A stretch of 64,000 nt of DNA from Nocardia cyriacigeorgica (GTDB taxonomy: Bacteria; Actinomycetota; Actinomycetes; Mycobacteriales; Mycobacteriaceae). The notes beneath the pieces are model-generated. The model was given only the letters and a program-made list of their open reading frames with translations. It was not told where the DNA came from and did no database searches. The stretch spans positions 124,001-188,000 of the forward strand of contig NZ_JARWNX010000056.1 in the NCBI RefSeq assembly GCF_029868385.1, given 5' to 3'. Of this stretch, positions 44,369 to 52,659 are shown piece by piece. The position numbers and the translations under genes are program-made. Within the stretch, counting starts at the first letter, position 1, and the number at the start of each line of letters is the position of its first letter.

Positions 44369-44950
44369 GTGCATACCGTCCAAACCCTCACCCTGCTCGT
44401 CGCCACTGTCACCACCGGACTGATGGCCGGGCTGTTCACCGCATTCGCCTATTCGGTCATGCCCGGCCTGCACCGATCGTCGGATCGCACATTTGTCGAA
44501 GCGATGCAGCACATCAATTCGGCGATTCTCAATCCTGCCTTCATGATTCCCTTCGCGGGGTCTGTTCCGCTGCTGATACTCGCCGCGACGCTCGCCTGGC
44601 GTGGTACCGGACGCAGTGTGCTGATCTGGATAGTCGCCGCCACCGTGCTCTATCTGATCGCCTTCGTCGTCACCGGCGGGGTGAACGTTCCACTGAACGA
44701 CAAGCTCGCCGCGGCGGGTAGCGCCGACGCCCTCCCCGATCCGACGACGGTGCGCACGGACTTCGAATCATCCTGGGTAGCGTGGAATATGGTCCGCGCG
44801 GCCCTGCACACCGCCGCCTTCGCTTGCCTTGTCTGGGCGCTGATCGGCTACGGCGGCGAACGGAACGGCTTCACCATTGATCGCCATGCCCTCGGAGGGC
44901 ACGGCGCCGATCAGCTGACCGTGTCCCAGCCACAGTGGGCGGTTCGGTGA
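44369..44950 (+). CDS. DUF1772 (anthrone oxygenase-like) membrane protein
   Basis: This membrane protein has 193 residues and four helices. The first helix carries VTTGLMAGLFTAFAYSVMPG, and the loop after it has the conserved Arg and Met/His residues (RTFVEAMQHINSAILNPAFM). GGVNVPLNDKLA precedes a hydrophilic stretch, and WVAWNMVRAALHTAAF opens the last helix. Fungal relatives are called anthrone oxygenases. In bacteria the role is unknown. I chose GTG 44369 (VHTVQTLTLLV) because AAAGGAGG lies eight bases upstream. ATG 44321 lacks such a site. The divergent LysR gene is the likely controller. Confidence 0.85.
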   Translation: MHTVQTLTLLVATVTTGLMAGLFTAFAYSVMPGLHRSSDRTFVEAMQHINSAILNPAFMIPFAGSVPLLILAATLAWRGTGRSVLIWIVAATVLYLIAFVVTGGVNVPLNDKLAAAGSADALPDPTTVRTDFESSWVAWNMVRAALHTAAFACLVWALIGYGGERNGFTIDRHALGGHGADQLTVSQPQWAVR

Positions 44951-44991
44951 TCGCCCCGTCGCCGCGAAGGTCCCGGAGCCACGGCGTCGGA

Positions 44992-45738
44992 TCACCTGTT
45001 CGGGAACGAACCGACCAGGCCGCCGTCGACGATCAGGTCCTGGCCGGTGATGTAGGAGGCGTCATCGGAGGCGAGGAAGGCCACGGCGGCGGCGACTTCG
45101 GCGGCGTGGCCGATGGTACCGAGCGGGACCTGAGCGGCGTCGGTGGCCGAGTCGGCGGTGGCGTTGCGGTACATGGCGGTGTCGATGTAGCCGGGGCTGA
45201 CGGAGTTGACGCGGATACCGCGCGGTGCCAGCTCCGAGCCGAGGGTGCGGGCCAGATTGTGCACGGCGGCCTTGGTCGCCGAGTAGATCGAGGCGACGGG
45301 CAGGCCCCGGTACAGGGTCCAGGAGGCGTTGAGGACGATCGCGCTGCCTTCCTTCAGCAGCGGGAGCGCCTTCTGGACGGTGAAGAACACGCCCTTGACG
45401 TTGACGTCGACAGACTGGTCGATATCGGCCTCGGTCAGCTCGGTGCTGGGTTTGAAGATGCCGGTGCCCGCGTTGGCGAAAACCGCGTCGAGGCTGCCGC
45501 GCCAGGTCTGGATGCGGCCCATCAGGGCATCCACATCGTGCGGGTTCGACACATCGGCGCGGACGGTCAGGATGCGTGGTCCGGCGTCGAGTTCGGCGGC
45601 GGCCCGCTGCAAACGGGCGTCGTCGCGTCCGGTGATGGCGACGTAGGCGCCTTCGTCGAGGAGGCGGCGGGCGGTGGCCAGGCCCATACCCGAGGTGCCG
45701 CCGGTGATCAGGACTGTGCGGTTGGTGAATCGTTGCAT
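44992..45738 (-). CDS. Short-chain dehydrogenase/reductase (SDR)
   Basis: This classical SDR has 248 residues. The cofactor motif is TGGTSGMG at residues 12-19, NAG appears as FANAGTG near 88, and the active site is SIYSATKAAVHNL with Tyr and Lys four apart, preceded by the serine in LNASWTLYRG. The C-terminal segment ITGQDLIVDGGL is typical. The residue after the second strand (ITGRDDARL, Arg) suggests NADPH. The start ATG 45738 fits. Transcription continues from the direction of an XRE-type regulator gene 125 bases upstream on the same strand, and that protein resembles the regulators often found beside SDR genes in actinomycetes. The substrate is unknown. Confidence 0.92.
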   Translation of the reverse strand: MQRFTNRTVLITGGTSGMGLATARRLLDEGAYVAITGRDDARLQRAAAELDAGPRILTVRADVSNPHDVDALMGRIQTWRGSLDAVFANAGTGIFKPSTELTEADIDQSVDVNVKGVFFTVQKALPLLKEGSAIVLNASWTLYRGLPVASIYSATKAAVHNLARTLGSELAPRGIRVNSVSPGYIDTAMYRNATADSATDAAQVPLGTIGHAAEVAAAVAFLASDDASYITGQDLIVDGGLVGSFPNR

Positions 45739-45863
45739 GCCACTGATCCTGTGCGGAACGGCGGGAACTCAGCAGTGCGCGATGAACCTGGGTCCGACAA
45801 CACCACCCTCGCGTCCGGGCTCGGCGAGGGCGCCCCGCGATCACCGGTGTTCGGCCGCAACCA

Positions 45864-46727
45864 TCAGCCGGGCTGTTCTGCGGTCGCGCTGAGCAGGGCG
45901 ACCAACCGCTCCCCGGTCTCGGTGCCCGCGGCCGGTGTGTGCAGCAGCAGACGGTGGCCGGGAAGCTCGGGAAGCGTCAGGGTGGTGTAGCCGAAGACGA
46001 GTTCGCCGACCTCGGCATGGGTGACGACTTTCGTACCGGTCGCGGTGTTACGGACCTCGTGCTCGGCCCAGATCTCGGCGAACTCCGCACTGACCGAACA
46101 CATGTCCATCGCGAGCCGGCCGAATTCCGGGTCGTCCGGATACCGCGCCGCGTCCGCACGGAACTGGGCGACGATCGCGCGTGCGGCATCGTTCCAGTGG
46201 CACAGCGAAGACCGGTAGCGGGCGCTGGTGAAGAAGGTGACCAGGCAGTTGTGGTCGTCCTCTCGGTATCCGAACACCAGCTCGGCGGCCCGGTTGACGA
46301 CCACCAGGTTCCAATGTCTGTCCAGCAGATAGGCCGGGCGCGGCAACCATGAATTGATGAGGTCACGCAGTTCCGCCGACGCCCGACGCACCGCCGGGAC
46401 GGGATGCGGCGGGTTCAGCCCGGCCAGCAGGTAGAGGTGTTCACGCTCGGCAGCATCCAAACGCAGCACGCGGGCGATCGCATCCAGCACATCCCCGGAT
46501 ACGTTGATCTCGCGGCCCTGCTCCAGCCACGTGTACCAGGACACGCCGACACCGGCGAGCACCGCGACTTCTTCACGCCGCAGGCCCGGGGTGCGGCGAC
46601 CACTGGCGGCGCCGGCTGCCATACCGGCGTCGCCCGGCGACACCCTGGCTCGCCGCGACCGGAGGAACTCCTTCATCTCGGCGCTGCGTCGAGCCCGCGC
46701 CTCGGCGGGGAGGGTATTGAGCCGCAT
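45864..46727 (-). CDS. XRE-type regulator with MmyB-like ligand-binding domain
   Basis: This regulator has 287 residues. The helix-turn-helix reads PGLRREEVAVLAGVGVSWYT then WLEQGREINVSGDVLDAIAR, the hallmark of the MmyB-like family. The C-terminal PAS-like domain begins at LPRPAYLLDRHWNLVVVNRA and contains WNDAARAIVAQFRADAARYP. MmyB-family domains in this architecture are thought to bind fatty acids or other small hydrophobic ligands. ATG 46727 is used. An upstream extension is possible but looks non-native. It lies directly upstream of the SDR gene on the same strand and probably regulates it. Confidence 0.9.
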   Translation of the reverse strand: MRLNTLPAEARARRSAEMKEFLRSRRARVSPGDAGMAAGAASGRRTPGLRREEVAVLAGVGVSWYTWLEQGREINVSGDVLDAIARVLRLDAAEREHLYLLAGLNPPHPVPAVRRASAELRDLINSWLPRPAYLLDRHWNLVVVNRAAELVFGYREDDHNCLVTFFTSARYRSSLCHWNDAARAIVAQFRADAARYPDDPEFGRLAMDMCSVSAEFAEIWAEHEVRNTATGTKVVTHAEVGELVFGYTTLTLPELPGHRLLLHTPAAGTETGERLVALLSATAEQPG

Positions 46728-46896
46728 GCCGACGATAGTAGGGCCTCCCATTCGAGGGCTCTCGCGATCGTCTCCAGCCCTACCCGCTGTCCAGGGGCAC
46801 AGATCCTCCACCGCTGCTCGCCCGCGGATGACCGGCGATCACAGATCGTGTCGACGACAGCGAGGCCTTGTCTCGTGCGGATGAGCGATGCCGTGC

Positions 46897-48099
46897 TCAG
46901 CGGGTGGCGATAATCGCCGATCCGTGACCGAACAGACCCTGATTGACCGCGATACCCGCGCGGGCATCCTCCACCTGGCGTCCCTCGGCCTGCCCACGCA
47001 ACTGCCAGGTGAGCTCGCAGACCTGCGCGATCGCCTGGGCGGGTATCGCCTCACCGAAACAGGCGAGCCCGCCACTGGGATTGACCGGTATGCGTCCACC
47101 CAATGTCGTTGCGCCGCTGCGTAATAACTCCTCCGCACCACCCTTCCCGCACAGGCCGATGTCCTCGTACCAGTCCAACTCGAGCGCGGTGGAGAGGTCG
47201 TAGACCTCGGCGAGCGACAGATCGGCGGGACCGAGCCCGGCCTCTTCGTACGCGGCGTGCGCGACGGCGGACCGGAACTCGCGTGGCGCAGGCTCCACCG
47301 CCACCGCGGAGTCGGTCGCGAAATCGGGCAGGTCGAGCACGGTTTTCGGGAAAGTCGGCGTGACGGTCGACAGTGCCCGGATGCGGACCGGATCGCTGAT
47401 GCCGTGGCGGCGTGCGTACTCCATCGACGTCAACACCAGTGCCGCACCGCCGTCGCTGGTGGCGCAGATGTCCAGCAGTCGCAGTGGGTCCGAGACGATC
47501 GCCGAGGCCGCGACCTCTTCGGCCGACACCTCCTTGCGATAGCGGGCATACGGGTTGTTCAGGCCGTGCCGAGCGTTCTTCACCTTGACCGCGGCGAAAT
47601 CGTCGAGCGTGGCGCCGTACAGCGCCATGCGCCGCCGCGCGTACAGCGCGAAGTAGATGGGGTTGGTGGCGCCGAGCAGGTGGAAACGCAACCAGTCCGG
47701 GTCGTCGCGGCGTTCACCGCCGACCGGCTGGAAGAAACCCTTCGGCGCCGCATCCGCGCCGACCACCAGCGCCACCTCACACAGTCCCGCCAGAATCTGG
47801 GCGCGCGCGTTGGCGATGGCCTGCGCGCCGGAGGCGCATGCGGCGTAGCTGCTCGAGATACGCGCACCCGACCAGCCGAGGGCCTGCGCGAAGGTCGCGC
47901 CCGAGACGAATCCGGGGTATCCGTTGCGGATGGTGTCGGCTCCGGCGATATAGCCGACGTCGCGGTGATCGACCCCGGCGTCGGCCAGCGCGGTACGCGC
48001 CGCGACCAGCCCGTACTCGACGAAATTGCGTCCCCATTTGCCCCACTGGTGCATACCCGCACCGAGGACGGCGATATCGCGGGCATTCGGATCAGGCAT
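46897..48099 (-). CDS. Thiolase-fold lipid-transfer protein/acetyl-CoA acetyltransferase (Ltp-like)
   Basis: This thiolase-superfamily protein has 400 residues. The cysteine of the nucleophilic elbow is in SSSYAACASGAQAIANA. The second region is NPSGGLACFGEAIPAQAIAQ, and the glycine-rich terminal motif is GLFGHGSAII. The sequence is closer to the SCP2/Ltp-type thiolases and aldolases of sterol side-chain degradation than to biosynthetic thiolases. Mycobacterial Ltp2 works as an aldolase only together with a DUF35 partner. Here the DUF35 gene lies immediately upstream with an 8-base overlap, so the two are almost certainly one complex. A KstR-like box precedes the pair. The exact reaction (thiolysis or retro-aldol) is not decided by sequence. 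Confidence 0.88.
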   Translation of the reverse strand: MPDPNARDIAVLGAGMHQWGKWGRNFVEYGLVAARTALADAGVDHRDVGYIAGADTIRNGYPGFVSGATFAQALGWSGARISSSYAACASGAQAIANARAQILAGLCEVALVVGADAAPKGFFQPVGGERRDDPDWLRFHLLGATNPIYFALYARRRMALYGATLDDFAAVKVKNARHGLNNPYARYRKEVSAEEVAASAIVSDPLRLLDICATSDGGAALVLTSMEYARRHGISDPVRIRALSTVTPTFPKTVLDLPDFATDSAVAVEPAPREFRSAVAHAAYEEAGLGPADLSLAEVYDLSTALELDWYEDIGLCGKGGAEELLRSGATTLGGRIPVNPSGGLACFGEAIPAQAIAQVCELTWQLRGQAEGRQVEDARAGIAVNQGLFGHGSAIIATR

Positions 48100-48538
48100 C
48101 GATCGGCCTCCACATCCACACCGTGTGCTCGGCGTCCTCGTCCTCGTACAGCACGCCGAGGGTCAGTTCGACCGCCATGCCGACGGCCAGATCGTCGACG
48201 GTGAGGCCACGCACCACCTGCCCGAGGATCACCATCTGCTCGGTCTCCAGTTCCACCGCCGCGACGACGTACGGCTCGAACGGATCGGGTGCGACATAAG
48301 GCGGGGGCGGTTTGTACCTGGCATCGGCATACGACCAGATCCGGCCGCGGGTGGAGAACAGGTACTCGGCCAGTTCGGAGCCGTCTTTCGGCCCTTCGCA
48401 CTGCGGGTTCCGGCAGGCGAGGGTGTTGCGCGGGAAGTACGGCGTGCCGCAGGTGGTGCAGCGACTTCCCTTCAGGCGCACCGTGCCGTCATCGGTGGTG
48501 AACCAGTCGGCAACGGCGGGGCGTTGTTCTTTCTGCAC
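48092..48538 (-). CDS. DUF35 OB-fold acyl-CoA-associated protein with zinc ribbon
   Basis: This protein has 148 residues. The rubredoxin-like zinc ribbon is visible as CTTCGTPYFPRNTLACRN with a fourth cysteine in NPQC, followed by the OB-fold strands (GRIWSYADARYKPPPPYVAP and MVILGQVVRGLTVDDLAVGM). DUF35 proteins bind acyl-CoA and pair with thiolase-like or dehydratase partners in steroid side-chain breakdown. GTG 48538 is the start. A -10-like TATAAC lies about nine bases upstream, so the transcript may be leaderless. The KstR-like box overlaps this promoter. The stop overlaps the thiolase gene start by eight bases. Confidence 0.9.
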   Translation of the reverse strand: MQKEQRPAVADWFTTDDGTVRLKGSRCTTCGTPYFPRNTLACRNPQCEGPKDGSELAEYLFSTRGRIWSYADARYKPPPPYVAPDPFEPYVVAAVELETEQMVILGQVVRGLTVDDLAVGMAVELTLGVLYEDEDAEHTVWMWRPIDA

Positions 48539-48550
48539 AGACCCGACGTT

Positions 48551-48567
48551 ATAGGAACAGGTTCTAT
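48551..48567 (-). promoter_or_regulatory. KstR-like operator of the DUF35-thiolase operon
   Basis: The minus strand reads ATAGAACCTGTTCCTAT, 13-29 bases upstream of the GTG start. It fits the KstR consensus TnnAACnnGTTnnA at every defined base but the last, and it contains the perfect core GAACAGGTTC on the other strand. KstR represses cholesterol catabolism genes in mycobacteria and rhodococci. Confidence 0.5.
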
Positions 48568-48627
48568 TTCGGGTCGGAAATCCGCGCCGTGCCGGTCCTG
48601 TGCGATGCGACTACCGACGACTTGGCC

Positions 48628-48957
48628 TCACCGCGACCGCCGACCGCGCACCCGGACGAGTTCGGCGCGCAGTGCCGCGTTCGCGTCTTCCAGATCGAGG
48701 ATGCGCCCGATACCGGCAAGGTTGACACCCTCGGCGGCGAGTGCGGCGATGCGATGCAGACGCGCGAGATCGTCACCGCTGTAGCGGCGCGTGCCGCCCT
48801 CGCTGCGGGCCGGCGTGATCAGCCCGTGCCTCTCGTACAGACGCAGGGTCTGCACCCCGATACCCGCAAGGTCCGCCGCCACCGAGATGGCGAAGACCGC
48901 CCGCTGCGGATCGGGCAGGCCGTACTCATGAGGCTCTCGCGGCATGCTCACCTTCAC
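48628..48957 (-). CDS. MerR family regulator, HspR-like
   Basis: This protein has 109 residues. The winged helix is AVFAISVAADLAGIGVQTLR then LYERHGLITPARSEGGTRRY, followed by DLARLHRIAALAAEGVNLAG and IGRILDLEDANAALRAELVR, the start of the dimerisation coiled coil. The VNLAGI-x-x-IL-x-LE pattern is that of HspR, the repressor of chaperone operons, but length and context (no dnaK or clpB here) only make it HspR-like. ATG 48957 or 48945 could be the start. It is divergent from the small gene at 49187, with short perfect palindromes between them. Confidence 0.85.
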   Translation of the reverse strand: MKVSMPREPHEYGLPDPQRAVFAISVAADLAGIGVQTLRLYERHGLITPARSEGGTRRYSGDDLARLHRIAALAAEGVNLAGIGRILDLEDANAALRAELVRVRGRRSR

Positions 48958-49025
48958 TCGTCGCCGGGTCCGGGATTTCTTATCATATCCACTTGAATTC
49001 TCCTCAACGCTTTGCTATAAGAAAT

Positions 49026-49060
49026 CTATGTTAGATGACATAGGTTATCTGTCCAGACAG
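49026..49060. promoter_or_regulatory. Two small palindromes between the MerR-like gene and 49187
   Basis: CTATGT-TAGATG-ACATAG (49026-49043) and CTGTC-CA-GACAG (49049-49060) are perfect inverted repeats in a locally AT-rich stretch (48980-49060). They lie 69-95 bases upstream of the MerR-type ATG and are the best operator candidates. Confidence 0.4.
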
Positions 49061-49186
49061 TAGAACATGGTCGGAGGTGGCGGCGATGCTGTCGTGTACC
49101 GAGCTCGTCCGTGAGCGGCGGCGCCGGACACCGCGGACGCCCGGGTTGCTCGTCCAGCCCGCAGCGAGGCCGAAGGAGGTGCGGGA

Positions 49187-49768
49187 ATGATCGACAACGA
49201 CATGCGCACAAGGCTTTTCGAGCAATCCCACCTGGATCTGGCCGTGCTCGACCCCGATGTCGAGCGGCTCTTCGCCGACATGGACGCGGTGGTGATCGCA
49301 GCGCTCGCCCGCGCACACACGCCGCACTACCCGCGGCTGCGGGCACCTGTGCTCCGCCCACGAACGGCCGCGGTCCTGGCGTTCGACCGCACAGAGCCGA
49401 GTGGACGACCACCGCCCAGGATCCGCGCGACCCAGCGTGGACCTCCGCATCGCGACGGCACAACAGCGGATCACGAGGAAAGCGAGGTGATGCCCCCATC
49501 CGAATCGATACCGCGAATCTCGAGCAACGTCACTTGTTCTCCACGGGTCGGGCCCCGCACCAACGGCGGCCAGCCCGTCGTGTTCACCACCACGCACACC
49601 CGCAGCGGGCCCGAAGCCGCTCGGGTGCGCCCTTACACCCGCTCCACGACGGGCGCCGACCGCACCCGGCCGAAAGGTATTCGATGGCACCGCACCGCAC
49701 ACTCCAGCTCGTCCTCGCCTTCCTGGTCTGTCTCGCGGTCCTTGCGGTCCTCGGCATCGCGCCGATGA
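49187..49768 (+). CDS. Hypothetical protein, N-terminal part convincing
   Basis: ATG 49187 has an excellent ribosome site (AAGGAGGT seven bases upstream). The first 45 residues (MIDNDMRTRLFEQSHLDLAV, then LDPDVERLFADMDAVVIAAL) read as a normal helical protein with balanced composition. After about residue 100 the translation turns into Arg/Ser/Pro-rich sequence that overlaps, in another frame, the small membrane protein at 49684. The true end is therefore doubtful. A frameshift between 49330 and 49480 or a short natural protein are both possible. I recognise no family. It is divergent from the MerR-type regulator. Confidence 0.4.
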   Translation: MIDNDMRTRLFEQSHLDLAVLDPDVERLFADMDAVVIAALARAHTPHYPRLRAPVLRPRTAAVLAFDRTEPSGRPPPRIRATQRGPPHRDGTTADHEESEVMPPSESIPRISSNVTCSPRVGPRTNGGQPVVFTTTHTRSGPEAARVRPYTRSTTGADRTRPKGIRWHRTAHSSSSSPSWSVSRSLRSSASRR

Positions 49769-49848
49769 TTCTGATCGCATTCACCCTCATGGTCGGCACC
49801 GCGATTCTGGCCGCGCTGATGCTCGACACGGACACCTCCCGGCCGTAG
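49684..49848 (+). CDS. Small hydrophobic protein (54 residues)
   Basis: ATG 49684, with GAAAGG six bases upstream, encodes a short protein that is almost entirely two membrane helices: LVLAFLVCLAVLAVLGIAPM and IAFTLMVGTAILAALMLD. The N-terminus is MAPHRT and the tail is DTDTSRP. Such tiny membrane proteins are often missed by gene callers and can be small regulators of larger membrane proteins. It has no known family that I can name. Codon use matches the region (strong third-position GC). Confidence 0.55.
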   Translation: MAPHRTLQLVLAFLVCLAVLAVLGIAPMILIAFTLMVGTAILAALMLDTDTSRP

Positions 49849-49905
49849 GCGGAATGCGTTGATACTGTTGGCGCACAGTTGTTTTCGGAACTATCGCCAA
49901 GCCGG

Positions 49906-50119
49906 CTACGGCTGTGCGCGCAGCAATCGCGCCATAGGCGCCGCGTTGCGTGCCAACGTCGTGTTCGTCGCCGCGACAGCCTCGGGAACCGAGTCCAGGC
50001 CGAGGTAGTCCACCCCGCTCATCGCCGCACCCGTCCAATACGTGCCGCCCTGCCCGGGAATGGTGAACCCGATATCGTCGAGCGCCTGGAACAGGTCCGC
50101 GATGATCTCGTGTCGACCC
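49906..50119 (-). pseudogene. Flavodoxin-fold FMN reductase, C-terminal remnant
   Basis: On the minus strand about 70 residues (DAFHGLGRHEIIADLFQALD, DIGFTIPGQGGTYWTGAAMS, GVDYLGLDSVPEAVAATNTT, LARNAAPMARLL) look like the C-terminus of a flavodoxin-like NAD(P)H reductase, whose last part typically reads as a Gly-rich loop and then a helix ending in ARLL. Upstream the frame is closed by two stops (TGA near 50120), so the N-terminal two thirds are missing. The remnant ends at TAG 49906. The family assignment is a guess from pattern. Confidence 0.4.
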
Positions 50120-50292
50120 AGGCCGTGGAACGCATCCGTTCACCGTTCTCACTCGGCCATGGGCACCGTGACGTCGATGGGTCGTGGTTCCCGTCCGCCG
50201 ATTTCGACCGATCTCTCCCGTGGCGATTCTTCTCCGGCGTGGCGCCGCTCGGCATACGATTGGGCCTGTTCTCGGTGGATTGAGGTGGGGAT

Positions 50293-50679
50293 GTGGTAGA
50301 TCCGGTATCGATCGGCGCGGCGGCGGTTGTACTGCTGGCGACCAAGTACGGCGAGGGTGTCGCACAGTCCGCTGCGGCAGGCACCTTGCCCGTGCTCGGT
50401 CGGCTGCGCGAGCGTGTCGCCGCTCGATTTCGGGACGAGCCCGATACCACCGCCGCAGTGGCACGCCTGGACACCGAATCGTCCCACGCCGATCGTGCGG
50501 TCGTCGCCGCACGCATCGATGAGGTGGCCGCCGCGGACCCCGGATTCCGTGCCGAAGTCCAGCAGCTACTGAGCGTCGCACGCCATGACAGCGTCGTCGG
50601 CGCACATATCGCGCAGGCCTTCGATCAGGCCAAGCAGGTCAATATTCACGGTGACCATCACGGCGATATCCACCTGTAG
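50293..50679 (+). CDS. Unfamiliar protein, partner A of a GDHxGDI two-gene locus
   Basis: This protein has 128 residues. GTG 50293 follows GAGGTGGGG. The N-terminal 35 residues form one amphipathic to hydrophobic helix (DPVSIGAAAVVLLATKYGEG). The middle is charged and helical (RLRERVAARFRDEPDTTAAV, then DEVAAADPGFRAEVQQLL). The C-terminal 16 residues carry AKQVNIHGDHHGDI (113-126), a short beta motif that recurs near the N-terminus of the protein encoded six bases downstream. I know no function for this family. The layout suggests a cytosolic or membrane-associated adaptor that joins its partner through the shared motif. The gene lies in a stretch of gene fragments, which hints at acquisition. 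Confidence 0.65.
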   Translation: MVDPVSIGAAAVVLLATKYGEGVAQSAAAGTLPVLGRLRERVAARFRDEPDTTAAVARLDTESSHADRAVVAARIDEVAAADPGFRAEVQQLLSVARHDSVVGAHIAQAFDQAKQVNIHGDHHGDIHL

Positions 50680-50685
50680 CCGGGG

Positions 50686-51912
50686 ATGGATCAGTTCAGC
50701 CCCCGCGCGGAGGGGCACGCCAAACAGATCAATATCGTCGGCGATCACGTCGGAGATATCGACGCCTCCACCACCGTCGTCACGCTCACCGGTTCGCGAC
50801 CCAGGCGTGCCGCCATCCTCGCCGGGGCCTTCGTCTTGTCGATGATCGCGGCGGTCGGTGTCTGGGTCGTTGTCCGCAACCCGGACAGCGTCCCGCCGGA
50901 CCTCGTGCCACCGGTGACCGCGGAAGCGTCGCCGGATGGGTGGGGTCCGGGGCGCAGCGAGTATCACCATGACGAGCGGCCCATGAATACGGTGGTGCTC
51001 AACTCGGTCAGCAACAATCCGGCCTACGGAGATGAGCGCGACTTCTTCCGTGTCCGCGATCTGACCGACGACGGTCCATGGGGCAACGCCGTCACCTTGA
51101 TTCCCGGGCACGATTACGAGTTCTCGATCTTCTACTCCAACAACTCCCCCGGCCTGGTCGCCACATTCCTCCGCGCACGCACCGCGATCCCCGCACTCGT
51201 GCGGCCGAACTCCGGGACGGGGCAGATTGCCAAGGCCCACCTGTCGGCATCCAATGCCGCGCCGAAGCAGGTGTGGGATACCGTGCGCCTCGAAACCGAC
51301 ACCGTCATCGACCTGCGCTACGTACAAGCCTCGGCCCGCATCCACAACAATGGCCCGACCGACGAATCCATCCTCAGCTCTGCACTCTTCGCGGACGGGA
51401 CCTTGATCGGAAGCCAGGAACTCAACGGTGTCCTCGTCGGCGGTGGTGAGTACGACGGGACGGTTCGGTTCACCGTCACCGCCGATAAACCCGGGTTCAA
51501 TGTCGAAGCGGCCGTGCGGTTTCCCGATACGCCGGAATGGAAGCCATCGGTGTCGGCAGCCCCCGGACAGAGGATCGAGGTACAGATTGCCTATCAGAAC
51601 ACCGGCACCACCGACCAACTCGATGTCACGGTAGCCATCGACATTCCGCCCTCCCTCACCTTTACTCCGGGGTCGGCGATCGCAGTCAGTCCCGCACAAC
51701 CGAACGGCGTAGGCGTTTCCGACGACCTCACCGGCCGTGGAATCAATATCGGGCACTATCACGGCGGTGACAACGCGTTCATCTACTTCCTCCTGACCAC
51801 AGCCGACACCGGATGCGGCACCGCGACCCTCGCGCCACGAGTCATCACCGCCAATGGCACGAAGACCACGAGCGCCGAGATCACCGTCACCCATCCCGGG
51901 TGCCGCCCGTAA
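50686..51912 (+). CDS. Unfamiliar single-pass membrane protein, partner B, with DUF11-like ectodomain
   Basis: This protein has 408 residues. Residues 12-25 are AKQINIVGDHVGDI, matching the C-terminal motif of the upstream protein. One transmembrane helix at about 41-63 follows (AAILAGAFVLSMIAAVGVWV). The outer region contains a domain with FFRVRDLTDDGPWGNAVTLI and YSNNSPGLVATFLRARTAIP, and a C-terminal immunoglobulin-like DUF11-type domain (PGQRIEVQIAYQNTGTTDQL, DVTVAIDIPPSLTFTPGSAI). There is no signal peptidase site, so the motif would stay in the cytoplasm. ATG 50686 is required to include the motif. Spacing of six bases from gene A implies an operon. Function unknown. Confidence 0.65.
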   Translation: MDQFSPRAEGHAKQINIVGDHVGDIDASTTVVTLTGSRPRRAAILAGAFVLSMIAAVGVWVVVRNPDSVPPDLVPPVTAEASPDGWGPGRSEYHHDERPMNTVVLNSVSNNPAYGDERDFFRVRDLTDDGPWGNAVTLIPGHDYEFSIFYSNNSPGLVATFLRARTAIPALVRPNSGTGQIAKAHLSASNAAPKQVWDTVRLETDTVIDLRYVQASARIHNNGPTDESILSSALFADGTLIGSQELNGVLVGGGEYDGTVRFTVTADKPGFNVEAAVRFPDTPEWKPSVSAAPGQRIEVQIAYQNTGTTDQLDVTVAIDIPPSLTFTPGSAIAVSPAQPNGVGVSDDLTGRGINIGHYHGGDNAFIYFLLTTADTGCGTATLAPRVITANGTKTTSAEITVTHPGCRP

Positions 51913-52091
51913 CTACACGATCGGTCGCACTCGATCGACAGGAATGTTAACGGAATTTACATTATGCCGACGGCCGTTACCGCACCGGCTCGTATACGTG
52001 CCCGGAGCAACCTCGCAGGACGACTCGCGCTACTGCGCACTAGACCGAGGCGGTATACGCCGACGCTTCTTCGAACAGAGAGATTTCCATG

Positions 52092-52536
52092 GATGACGGT
52101 GCGGCGGTACTCGGCGGGTTTCGCCGCGGCCGCCGATCGGCCGGTCCGCGTCTTCTCGATCGCGGTGTTGGTGCTGGTTTCGGCGGGTGCGCTGGTGGCG
52201 GAGCGGGACAACCTGGCCGACTATGCGCAGCAGGTGGGTGTGGTCACGGCCCTGTTCTGCCTGTCGAGTCTCGCGCTCGGCTACGCGGGAGCCCGGCTGC
52301 TCAGGCTCGACCGGGCGCAGGCGATCGCGACGTCCATGGAGGTTGGTATCCACAACACGGCGGTCGCACTGACCATCGCACTGAGCGTGCTCGACAATGC
52401 GCAGATCGCGATTCCCGCCGCCGTGTACGGGGTCCTGATGTACGTCATCGCCACCCTCTTCGGTTATGCCATCACCCGAGGTGTGGGGGCGGATCGGGCC
52501 GAAGCGGTGTCCGCAACGGACCAGCGCGTGCACTGA
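52092..52536 (+). pseudogene. Bile acid:sodium symporter family protein, C-terminal half only
   Basis: From about 52092 the translation (TVRRYSAGFAAAADRPVRVF, SIAVLVLVSAGALVAERDNL, then QAIATSMEVGIHNTAVALTI and IPAAVYGVLMYVIATLFGYA) matches the second half of BASS-family transporters, including the conserved E-x-G-I-x-N/H-N motif of the ion-binding site. Intact members have about 300 residues and nine or ten helices. The first five helices are missing, and the sequence upstream does not resemble them. An ATG at 52092 might give a 147-residue protein, but it would not be a working transporter. Confidence 0.7.
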
Positions 52537-52659
52537 GTTCGGTCAGTTGCACGTCACTACGGTCCTCGCCCGAACAGGCTCGGGTGACGAGAGGCCTCCC
52601 TGACAATGCCCAGCAGCGGCCGGGCAGGCACGCGCAAGCGGTGCCCGCCCCACCCTCAC

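Noticed and set aside
48978..49010. Possible HspR (HAIR) site CTTGAAT...CTCAACG near the MerR-like gene
   Set aside because: The HAIR consensus is CTTGAGT-N7-ACTCAAG. The spacing here is four bases too short and two positions differ, so it is not a credible HspR box.
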